NCBI GenBank assembly: GCA_013397865.1
Contig: VZTI01001127.1
Span: forward strand, 186,001 to 250,000
Reading direction: 5' to 3'
Source of the DNA: Struthidea cinerea
Taxonomy: Eukaryota; Chordata; Aves; Passeriformes; Corcoracidae
Length of the DNA stretch: 64,000 nt
Shown here: one piece after another, positions 9,691-21,600 of the stretch
How the letters are laid out: each line of letters starts with the position of its first letter
Position numbering within the stretch: the stretch's first letter is position 1
The notes under the pieces: model-generated
The model's input: only the letters and a program-made list of their open reading frames with translations
What the model was told of the DNA's origin: nothing
Database searches by the model: none
Made by a program: the position numbers and the translations under genes

Positions 9691-12600
9691 CTCATGGGAA
9701 GGAGAAGCAGTGTTGCAGGATGAGGTGTTCACCTTGGTGACTGGCCATAATTTTCAGATCACTTCTAGCAAATCATGGGCTTGCTCCTTCCTTCCCTTTT
9801 CTAGCATTTCCATCCCCTTTGTCCAGGGAAGAAATTTAGACATTTTCTGGATTGCTATACAAGGACTTTCACATTTATTTTCTTCTCTTCTGTGAGCTTT
9901 TTCCCTTGGAATACAATTTGGAGAGGAATTTAGAGGAGAGAGGGCTGCCATGGAGCAAGGTGCTAATTGGCATGGGCATTGATGACAGGGCTAGGTCTTT
10001 CAGTGAGGTTTCTGGTTTATTCATCCACAGAGAGATACAGAAATTCTCTTGGATTCGTGGATGGTACAGATGGAAAAGTCATATTCGGTCATCTGGTTCA
10101 TCCATCTCAGAGCACAGGGTTATTCAGCAGGACATATGTTTCTAATATTTTGTCCAACCTATTTTTATAGACTGGGTGATGAATCATGGGGCTTACACCA
10201 TCCCCAAAGGACCAGTATTCTACATCTAATCAAATTTTAATGCTGGGAAGATTTTTTTTCTGTTATAGGTTTTCAATTTGTTAATTTATTTTGTTACACT
10301 TGCTTATCTCTTCTAAACACTTCCTCTTGGTTTTCATATTTGAGTTCTTCATCTGTATCTTTGCTCCTATCAGATCATGGTATTTTAAACAGGGCAAGTT
10401 GTTGAAGCCTATCTTTATTTTTGCCTGGCACATTGCCTTATAAAACCCTCTGTTCATTAACGTATCATTTAACCTTCAGACTTAAACATTTTGGAAAGTT
10501 CAGCTGTATCTGAAGACTGTATGAGGCAAAAATACCCATGCTCCCTTCCATGTTAATATAAGCAATATAATCGTTCAGTTGAAGCTCTGCACGCCCATGT
10601 TTTGAAGCAGGGCTGGGAGATTTGGCAGGAAGGGTGGCTGCTTACAACCAAAATGTGTCTCTTGACATCACTGATTAAATGTATTTTAGACAAATGATGA
10701 GTCCAAAAAAAGAAGTCATCTCTCAGGAGTGCGGTGGGAACCTGTCAGAGCCTGGCTGTTGGCTTTTGAGTGGGAAGACCCTCTGTCCAGCTGTGGCTGC
10801 TGCGGGATGAGGGGACTGTGACCGTGCCAGCTCTCTGCCCTGGTGCAGGGCTGAGAACCGCACCTTGTCTGAGGACATGGGGCACCCTGCCTGGTGCTGG
10901 CACAAAGCTGACACCAGGGAAGCAGAAGAGGAAAGGAAGAATAACAATAGACCCAAAGAGAAAGAAAGGGAGAAAGGTAAGTCCAAGCTGGGGAGGTGAG
11001 AGCAGTCAAGGAAAACAGGACAGACTAGGCATAGGAGGGAGTACAAGAGTCCCTGTCATATGGTCCCCTGCAGAACTGGGCATATGATAACAGGTAGGAA
11101 GGCAAGTATTTTTGTATCCTATGGAGATAAGCACCTGTATTTTCAGTCCTGATTTTACAGACTTAGTTTTTAGTTCAGGCTGTTTTTTTGCCTGACCAGA
11201 CTCTTAAGCAGCTCAATTCCCAACTCTCACCTCCTATCCCATGTTCTCCTGAACACCTTTCTACCCAAAGGCATCTTCCTGTTTTCCCCATCTCCTAGAT
11301 CCCCATCTCCCCAGCTTGCACTCCACTTCCTTTCCACAGCAACCAATGGCACATGTTAACAAATTCAGGGCTGTATTCTTTTATTAGGTACTATGAAGTG
11401 CAGTGAAATATCCAGGATGACTGATTTGTACATAGTGATAGGAACCATATCTACTGCTGTTCCAGTAACTATGAACATTGCATGAAGAATCTCTCAACAA
11501 AAAGTACCATCTAACCCTTCTCATTTCAATGGCCATTTCAGTATTATATTTAATAGTTGTTCTGGGTGTTGATAAGAATAAAGTTTTTATCCAACTATGC
11601 AAACAAATATTCTCTTGACCTAGCTGAGATGAAGGAAAAAATAAACATTTCTTGATGCTTTAAGAGGGTAAGCAAGTTTTGCCTCCAGGGATTTTCCTTC
11701 AGTAAGAGCCTAAAAGGCTGCCAGATATTAAGGGCAAAGTTGTGAATTACTATATTGGAGTAACTTTCACTGCATTGAACATTACTAGGCCAGTCATACA
11801 GCAATATGAATTTGCATTTATTAGTCTCCTTGCTGTCAGTATCAAAGCTGCTTGTTAAGATCATGGCTTAAGAACTGAGATCACTGGAAATTCATCTACT
11901 GTGTCATGAAGAAATCTTTTATTACTGAACTAGGGATGTTTATGCTACTGCAGTAGGGATGGCATGTAGGGAAATGTACTTGGTGCTTTTGGAACTTTTA
12001 ATGGTTTATCATCTAATTCCTAATGTATGAAATGATCCTTCTGTTTGGTTTCTTTCCAATACTTTTATTGTGTGATTCCTTTGCATGCAGTCATTTCAAG
12101 GAACAAATATTGCTAACATCACCACTGAAAGTAAAGATAAACCAGTTGCTGCTGGTTACCAAGTTCCCAAACCCAGGCTATTGTACCTTCTTGAGTATGA
12201 CTTACTTTGTTTTCTGAATACAAACTGGATTCGTTGTCTTGTTAATGAATGAAGACCTCTCCTTTGTAGAAAATACTGTATTTAACCAGATGTGTTTCAG
12301 GATTTAATGGGCCAGGATTTAATCTGACCTATCACTAAGCTATTTGTGATTGTGTCAAATACAAGGTGTACATTTCAAAAAGCAGCTCTACATAGTGATC
12401 TGGTGTTAAGGAGTAACCTGAATCCTTTAAAATATTAGAGAGCATTCTGTTAAAGAGCTACTCATAGTAAAATTATATTAAGAAAATTGTTATTGACAAA
12501 GGGATAGGTTTCTTCTCAGAGTCTATTTGAAAAGAATATATTTTTATATTGAACTTTCAAAACTACATTTGCCAAAAAATTGGTTATACTGCCAGATATC

Positions 12601-15600
12601 TTTGTGAATTTCTTTTGCTATTGTGGTAGACTTATGTAGCTATCATTACTTTTGTGTGGACGATTTTAGTAAATTAAAAAATGGGATTAATTAATTGTTT
12701 GATATTTATGAGAACTAAATAAACTTGTTCTTGCTGAAATTACAAGCAGATAAACTCCCTTCACCTCTATTTACCCTTGAAGGAAGTATTGCAGTTAATT
12801 ATCACATGCACACCAACACACATTATACGCATTCATTTACAGAAGCAATTCAATTGTATGTATAAAGAAAAAAGAGACTTCTACTTGTAGCCAGAATTTA
12901 GAGTGGCAATTCTTTCTTGCTCATGCAGCCCAGCAATCTCTGTAGCATGGGAATGCCAGCCCTCCTTGTTTTGAGTCCTTACTGTGGGAAGGGTGCTGAA
13001 AGCTGTGTCCTGAGGGATGAAGTGGACACAGTGCATGAGTGAATTACTCATTATCAAGTGCACAAAGATTCCCTTGAAAGACTGCAGCGTCTTGAAGTAA
13101 ACTGCCCTTGATGGTCCTCCTGTGCCCTTCACCTTAGGTAGAGTAATGACATAAAAGCCACCATCTAATGCTAATTACACAGGCTGAGTCACTGCAACTG
13201 CACAACCCTACCTACTTGTTTTCCCTCCCTGTTCGCCCTGCTTGTGACTTGTTTGAAGTATATAACAAGTACCTCTGGACAAAGACTGTCTGCTCTGATT
13301 ATTTCATTAACTAATGCAATATGGTTCAGTCTTCATTTGGGAGGCTGGTGAGCACTGGGATGCTATTGGTAAACTAAAAAGAGAACATCAATTACAGAGG
13401 AGGGACTTTGCATGTAAGAAATCTCTCAAAAGAATATGCCACTGCCAACATGACTGCATTAGACTTCGGAATGTGTGGTCTGGGATAGGACCTGGTAAAG
13501 TAATTAGCAGCTGCATTGGAAAGTATGATTTGGCTAAGGAACTGGTCAGGGTTAATAGACACCTGCAAACTTCTCTGGTGATTTGTATATGCCTTTGTAG
13601 AATGTATTTTCTTGTCTCTAAAACATTAGTTCTGTCCAGAATGAACTTGTTCTATCACTACATCTTTCTTCTTGAAGAGGAAGGAGAAACCAGCAGGAAA
13701 AGCACTTGTGTAATTGAAGGGTTAAGCAGGAATTACATCATGCCTTTTAGGATCTGGTGGTCTCTCATTCCCATGGAAAGACAGCAGAGCCTTGGGTTGG
13801 CTGCAGTGCACATGACTAAGTCTCCAAACCTGGATTTCCAGAGTGCAGTTTAAGAGAGGATGACCTGGTTTTATATCACCTGTCAGAGGGGATAAGCAGG
13901 TCAGTGTAGAAGCCAAGACTGGAGAAAAGAATGTAGAAGGCTCTGGAAGGCCATTAAAAGACATTCACAGAAGAGGCAAGAGTGGTCAGGTAAGGAACTG
14001 GTCAGACTGAGGAAGCTTTCGAGCTGCTACTGACCCTAAGGTTTGGGACCAGAAGAGCCACTTGATGGATATACTTGAGTTCTTGGTAGGAAGAGCAGAT
14101 GGAACAGTAGGGTGACTATTCAGTTCCTTTGTTCATCCAGAACTTGTAATGAATCTTTAATGCTGGTTCTTCAGTCTGAAAATCCTGCAAAGGTTAAGAT
14201 GACTGTAGTGCAGCTAGAGACAAACATAGGCAGTCAAGTACAAAACTGCACTCCCAGAAGCCCTCCTTGTTGGTCTCTTTCTTGTTGTTCTCCCCCATCA
14301 GACTTTGACTCTTTACAGGTACACAGGAGTCCCAGATTGCCACGGCGGAGGAACTCGGTGTCCAGCTCATACCTACTTATACATACCACTGGTTTAGATT
14401 TTTGAATGAACCAGTGTGCCTAAGCCTCCCGAGATCCTGGTCCCAGAGATGCTTGAGAACACATTTCTGCACGGATCACTGCCCAAAGATCTTTACCACA
14501 GATGGCAACACACATGAGACCTGCCCTGTTTCCAATCAGAGCTGTCCAGAAATTCAGTCCTAACAGAGACAGACACGGACACTTCTTGACTGAGATACTG
14601 CATTCACTGATGAGAAATTGATCACTGATGTTTGGACATGCCTATGCCTGGAAAGACTGCATAAGAACATTAAATTTGATCCTGATATCTCTAACAGCAA
14701 AGGAAGAATGGGTTGGGAAGACATTCAGTGTCATGAGTAGTGTGCCTCTGGGCCCAGGAGGAACTGCATCCTAGCAGACTCTTATGCTGTTTTGTTAAAA
14801 GTGCTATATTATTGGCACAATGCTAGTCAACTTTTGGTGATCTCAAAAAGTGTGGCATTTAACAGATTGGTTAATTTGCAATCAAGATATGGATAATCAA
14901 ATGACCTAGTCACTGACTAATAAGCAAAGAAGTAGTATTTCTTTAGTCTTTGTTACGTCAGGTTTCCTGCCATATTCTCCAGCTGCTGCTTAAAAAATTT
15001 TGCTTGTGTTATTACCAAATTGCATATTTTAAAAAGTCATCATGCAAAAGCTGGCTGATTAAAAGCAAGTTACTCATCCAACTCATTACAGCTTTCATGA
15101 TTATCTATCTCATAGCAGCCGGAAGAGTTATATTGCTATAGTGGCATTTTCATTAAATCTTCTATTTTAATTTCTGTTTATCAAGCCTAATTTCTCCAAG
15201 GATTAGTTGTCTTACAAATGTATCCAGTATTCTTTTGATTTTGCCAACCAATTTCTTTGAGGGAGGAGGTGTAGTCTGAAAACTGTACTAATGACCATCA
15301 ACTTGTCGCTTTAAAATTCATATTTAATTTCTGAGTTTTCACTGCAGAATGCAATGTTTTCATTTGCATTCTTACTGATCAAAAGAACCTCCCTTTTGTA
15401 CCTGATTTGCCAGAGCAATTATTTCTCTCTAACACATTGCTATTTGACTTTTGTTTTGCTATTTGATTTTCTTTCTTCTCCACCTATCTATGATTATGAA
15501 AACCTGCCATGGTTCTGAAAAAAAGAATATTAAGATGTTGTTTTGAAATTAAATGTTCAAAGCTTCCATGCTTTTTCTTTTGGATGAAAAAGAATCCACA

Positions 15601-18444
15601 GATCTCTGTGCCATCCCTGACGTGCATTGTGGAAAATTCAATCCAGTTTGGAGACTTCAGAAGATTTTGAAACCTCAGTTACAACTGACACTTCTCTTTT
15701 CCGTAAGTATTCACTATCAATGGAGTGGATGAACAGAAAATTTTCTTGCAGCTCCAGAATAAGTTCTTAGTATCAGTAAAGTGAGTTATTTTTAGAAAAT
15801 TAAACCCGTATTATCAGCCTTGTGTTTTGAGCAAAAATGCAGTAATCTTTCCAGAGAAAGATGGCACAATGCTGTCAAAATGGTATTAAACTTTGATATA
15901 TGTAGTGTGTTCATGTTCAGTGTTATCAAGATTGGAGACAGTAGAAGTAATCACAACAAATTAAAATAATACCATTTCGTTTGTTCTATAAATCTTTGAT
16001 CAACACACAAGAGGCTTATCTGCAAGCAAATCTAGTCTTATTTTAGCATAGCACTGGGATGGACTGTTTGAAGTGAGTGGGGGTTACAACTTCAGTAACA
16101 TTGTTCACCTTCCTTTCCAACTTTTCCAAATAAGTTTTTTTTCTGTAAACCTAAATCAATTTGAGAATCTGTGATGGACTATTTTCAGCTGGAAAATAGC
16201 ACTGTGTACCTCTGATACAATCAGATAACTGCAATCCAGAGGTAAAATAATCATGTCCCAGAAGCAGGCCTAGACAGAACAAACATCCTAATAGCAACAG
16301 GGGAATTATTTTCACTCCCAAATACTTTGCTTTACAGATTATTAGGAAAGGCAGTTGTCATCTAGCATTCATGTGGAAACTAGAAATCCATTGTTATGAA
16401 GAGGATCTGTCTTTTCTCTTAAAACAACACTGGATACAAGTGCTCCAATTTTGAGTTTTGTAAGCAAGCTAAGAAGAAGGTAAGAAGAGCAGTCTGCCAC
16501 TACTGCAGAGCTGCTTACATTTTGGGTCCTCAGCATCCAGAGTACAAACAAGACAAAGACACAGAAACGGCTCATTTAAATAATTTTGCCATTTCCATTA
16601 AAAAAAACCCAAAACCAAAACTGTATTCATTCTTTGTCTGTTGGGTCTCCCTAACAATGGCAAACCTGTTCATCAGTCCTTTTCCACTTCCAGCAAACTG
16701 TGGGACACAGTGGAAGTGCTAGAATAGCTTAGGTCTTTGCACTCAAGGTGGGGGAAACCACAAACAACAGTGTAAAACTGTGCTACTTCCTTTCAGCTGT
16801 GAAAGCTGAGTCCTCGGCCACTCAGTCTTCTCTGTCCCTGAGATCATGGTCACTACCATGTGTGCCAGGAGATCTTCTGTATTACTGAGAGACTTATAAA
16901 GGAATATGTATTTCTAGCAAAGGTAAAACACTCTGTCCTTTCAACTCAGTCCAGACAAAGGCACTGCTGTAAGAAGGAGCTTTTGAACTTGTGGCACCAA
17001 TAATTTCTCACATTATCAGTCATATGTACCCTCTGGTTACTTAGGAAAATGAATACAGGATGAAAACAAGGCCCACCTTCTCTTCACTCAGTGGCAGAGT
17101 TGTTACCAAAAGATGTATTTGTCATCTCTAGGGCACTGGCTATGGCTTCTCATTGATCATGGCTGTGATCCCAGACCATGGCGCATTGCAAGCATATTCC
17201 ATTAAACATAATGCAACAAATGAAAAACTGGTGGAAGAGATAAGGCAGTTGGCCATAATTTCCAGTAAAAAATGTTACAGACTTTGATATAGATACATCA
17301 AGTATGAAATGGATGAAATCAGCCAATTTTTTGCAGCAAAAAATCACTATGATGATTTTACACTGACTGGTTATTTTGTTTTCTGTTGGTTATGTTCTAT
17401 TCACTTCCTTTTGAAAGTAACAGTTGTGTAAAGTAGTGTTTCCAGTTGTTTCATGGGATTAGTAATCATAAATAGACCTTGACAGAGATGTTTTAAAATC
17501 GCAACATGCTTAATCAATAAAAGAGGGGTAGGCTTAAAAGAGACAAAGGCAGAACTTCCATAGCAGCTGAACAGGTACTAGATTACCCATTTCTGAGCAA
17601 AAATTGCTCAGGTTTTCTCATACAGATCAATGTAAAAATATTTATTTACCTTTCCCTCAAAACAACTTTTCAGGTTCATAACCAGAACACAGACAAGCAC
17701 AGACAATATGCTTAGCATGGAGTTTAATAACGAAGCTAGTCCTTAATCACCCCAGGAAAAACAGGAGAGAGACTGAGACGGAAACTCTTATGGGCATTTA
17801 CCTTTTTAATAATTTAGAGATATCAAACTGTTATTACGTAGTGCAAAATAATGAATATGATGTTAGTTATTAAAATGAATCAAACCGATTCAGATCAGGT
17901 ATGCCACCGAATGCAACTACTTCAGTTAGACATGGTTAGATAAAAATTTTTTAGAACTTCCTAGTCTCTTTTGAAAAAACTTCTCAGACTTCTTTCGGTT
18001 GTTTTCCTTTTTTTGTTGTTGCTGTTGGATTCTTTGTGTGCATGTGCATGAAGTCAACCCATATCTGTATAAAATTTAACAATTGTTGCCCATAAAGGGA
18101 ACAAGGAATCCTATATTCAAAGCTGGGCCTGCTTTTCTTCACTGAAACAAACTTACCAAGCATAAGACTAATTTAGTCATACCTCAGTTTGCTCTTTCTT
18201 TCTATTACACTCGAACATGCAACTCATGAAAAAATTTTAGACAATGAGGTTCCAGTGTGAAGGAAAAGTGGATTTTTTTTTTAAATTTTGATGTTTCCGA
18301 ATGGATCCCCAAATGCAGATAACCTGCTGCTCAGAAGAAAATGATACTCCGTGTCCCAGAACAGCAAAATGAACAAAATTCTTCTGTCTGACAACTGTAT
18401 CCTAAACCTCTCCCATTCACAACTTCCTTATCATCTTTTTACAG
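9691..18444. other. Long unique non-coding region
   Basis: No mobile element or gene is recognised in about 8.7 kb. The longest open stretch, 13314-13853 (179 codons, plus), has no motif, signal peptide or family resemblance I can name, and its length is within chance expectation. A GC-richer patch at 10720-11060 is listed separately. Short CA-type runs occur near 12805-12825. The rest, notably 12220-12900 and 14800-16000, is AT-rich, and conserved non-coding elements could hide here without being visible to me. Confidence 0.5.
10720..11060 (+). other. GC-richer patch ending in a strong splice donor-like site
   Basis: The segment is richer in G and C than its surroundings and becomes purine-rich at 10918-10975. 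It ends in AAAG|GTAAGT at 10973-10982, a near-perfect consensus donor (GT at 10977-10978). A plus-strand open stretch covers 10770-11087. This could be a first or internal exon of a non-coding or coding transcript, but no matching acceptor or promoter element is obvious and CpG is not enriched. Single consensus donors also arise by chance. Confidence 0.15.
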
Positions 18445-18673
18445 TGGCACTGGGACCATTTTGTCTGAAATGCATTTTGCCTGTGACTTAGAGCTGGTTC
18501 TGGATTTATACCTACCAGATCAATCTGCAGAGTGCCATGCCTATGGATATGCTGTGGTTACCTGGGAATTGCTGTTTCAGAGCCTGCTACAGGCACATGC
18601 AGAAGAAGGGATAATTTGTGTGGGGAAGCTGAAACCTCAGATCCTTGCTACATTATCTGAAGTGCAGCAGTGA
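18445..18673 (+). pseudogene. Possible decayed exon with a kinase-like motif
   Basis: After an acceptor-like tract (ATCTTTTTACAG, ending 18444) the frame stays open to TGA at 18671-18673. It contains HAYGYAVVTWELL. From memory this resembles kinase subdomain IX (H-x-x-Y-S-[YF]-[AG]-[VI]-[VI]-x-W-E-[VL]-L), most like RIP-family kinases such as RIPK2. The residues before it (GTGTIL, then YLPDQ) could be remnants of the segment around the P+1 loop and the APE motif, but the APE itself is not recognisable. No other kinase subdomain is visible nearby, so this may be chance similarity over about 13 residues. Confidence 0.15.
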
Positions 18674-21600
18674 TTCTGAAACCTCTGTGATGACCCCCAG
18701 CCCCTCCTCTGCAAGGCAAAGCAGTCAGACAGTGCTTGGCTCTCCCACTTCCACTCTGTGTCCTGGACACAGCCCTGCTCTGCCCCAAAGTGAGTTGGCA
18801 AAATTCAGTTTTATCTTCCCTGCTGAGGGGTCTTATGATGGCTTTGTTTTAATGTAACTCAGAATTTGTGTACAAGAGCACAGGAGAGTTAGGAGGATCT
18901 ATCTGCTCTCTCTTAACTAAGCTGAGGTAGAATGAAGTACTAAATCTGTCTTTAGGTGGCATCACTTCCACCTGCAGAAAACCTCTGGGTCTCTAAGCGA
19001 CATAAAAAGAGCAGCAAGAAGTTTATTAAGTTATTAAGTAATAGCTCTCAAGTTACTTTGTAAGTAGAAAAAAAGTGAGAATGAAAAAGAAAACAAGAGA
19101 AAGTCATTATTAAAAAGCCATTTGTTTGGAATGGTAGTATTCCAGATAGAAAGTGTTTCTTCCTGCTGTCTCTTGTGATTTTAAACATTAGTCTTGCAAC
19201 ATATTTTTCTTATGGAGCAAGTTGCTGAGATCAATGCAACATTTTTTCATAAGGCATTTTTTAAGGAAGTAGGTGTAGAAGGTGCATGAAAGAAGTGTAT
19301 ACATGAGGTTTAGGAATTGTCAGCTAACACCTTTACAGCCTAAAAAAAATCATTCTGTGGAATAAGATTTTGTTTTCTCAGGGAATCCAAGTCTTCAGAT
19401 TACAAGTCAAAACTGAGATAGGGCATTTATTTTTTATTGTTTCAAAATGAAGCATTGCTATCTGTGTTTGGGGAACCACTTAGAAACTGCCAACTAGAGG
19501 GAATAATGGAAAACACTTTTCCTTTGAGTCCTTTTGACCAAAGTAGGCTCCAAAGACATCTTATCTTCCTAGACTTCCTGTGCAAATTTTATTGACACAG
19601 GAAGTGCAATCACATGTCAATTTACTTTTACCACTGAAAGATGTATATAGAGCAATTTTATTTCAGTTTGTATTTCCTTATTCCTTCCATGAGATATTTA
19701 GTGAGTACTTCTGGGACACAGTCATCCTGGGGTATTGCCAATTGATGTCAATGTAATGACACCATAAGTGTTACTATTTTTCTGTTTCAGGGCATTTCTT
19801 CCTCTAACAGCAAAAGACATATAAATTTATTTGTCATGGACTGTGAAACATTAGGATTTTGCCTTGTAATCAAAACATCACAGTAACTGTGATCTGAAGC
19901 GATGTGCCCTTTTTTATTTAAAACAAAATTTGGACAAATTGCTGTAGTCACAAGCAGAGGCTAAAAAGGAATTGCAGGTTATCTCACTACAATGATAGCA
20001 AAGACTGCAAAAAGCCCCAGCTTCTAAAGGACATCCTTCAGTGAAGTGTTTGTAAAGGGGTGGTCTCTATGTTTGTGCTGTCTGCTGGTTTTCAGCAAGA
20101 TGCCACTTTGTTTTCCTCTGTACAGCCTGGATAACATGAGTCACAGTGGAAAAGATTAAATTAGTTGATTTACTTCTTTATGCACTGCTTGTTGTGCCTT
20201 ACTTTAAAACATTCAGCATGCATTGATAAACAACATGCTACTATGACTTTCAAAGTGCAGCATGTGCACTTTGCATGTGTTACAGTTCAGAGACATTTTC
20301 TTTTCACTTTAGCAGGTACTTAAAAAATGAAAAGAGTATTCTATTCTCTTATTGAACCAGATGTTGCTATAACTTCTTATGGCTTCATGAGCAAGCATTC
20401 AGGATTTCACTATAAAGGCTCTAATTATTCCATCTGCACTTACACTTACATAACCTTCATTTGTAATTAAAATCTATTTCCGTCTTAATTGTGGACTTGA
20501 TTTCCTTAACTGGTGATATCAATGCAAATGCCATTTTGTGCACTCATAGCCACATGGTGCTAAAGCTATACATACACACATGACTAAGCACTCAAAACCA
20601 CAAATCAGAAGAAGCTTGGTATGATGCTTTTTCTTCTTATAACTTCAAGACAACCTCATAAAAATCTCTCTGTGAATCTTTTTCCTATATTCTGATAATA
20701 TATCTGCAACTGCTGGCTTCCAAGTTTCACTGAACACCATACTAATGTAGCTTTGATGTAAATTCTGCAAAAAAAATTCATGGTGAGAAGAAAAGTGTAC
20801 CTCATAATTCAAGCCATATTTTCTCTGTCCCCTCAAAGATGTAGAGTATAATTTGGGAAACAACTCTTTAGAGTGTAGATTAATCGGTTAATCAGACTCA
20901 TCCAAAAGTTTAATCATTTCAGTTCATCCACTCCTCACAAGATCACATTTAGGATGGCTAACACCTGAACATGGAATGTGTCACTTAGCACACTTCTGTT
21001 TCCTTGGTGACAGAGTTGACTAAAAAAGGGCTTAATGTCATGAAATACCTTGATGGACTGTCAAGTATCCCAGGATAATTGTAATAATACATGTGATGTA
21101 GAGCTGGGACAAGAGGTCTTCTGAAAGAACACAAGATTGTCAAACCTTCCTGCTGTTGTGCACAACTGCACAGCCATAGATGGTTTTGTAACTTCTCCTT
21201 TGGCCCATGGCAAAGTTTGACACGCATTTGCTCTTTTTACGTTTGCAAGGATTATTTGTGCAGAGGCAGCTGGTACAAAACATTGTTTTCCAAAATTCCC
21301 CTGATTTTTTTATAATCACTCCAGTACTTCAGTCAGCCTGTGTGTCAGTACAGGCATTATTTAGAATGAAAAAAGGATCAGAAAGTAGCAAACTTTCTGG
21401 AATAGCCTTTGGAGGACAATATACGGGCACAGTGGGAAAGGAAACCCTTATCTTTTTTTTCCCCCTTATCAGCTCTATAATGCAAACATTTCTTGAGCTT
21501 CCTTCCAGATTTGTCCATCATCCCCTGCAGAAGTTACACAGTTGTGCCACTCTGCTTTTGGTCACATTAGCACTTAGTAGGCAAAGACATTGGTCTTATA

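Noticed and set aside
13314..13853. 179-codon plus-strand open stretch
   Set aside because: No recognisable domain, no promoter or splice context. One frame of this length is about what chance gives for six frames over 64 kb.
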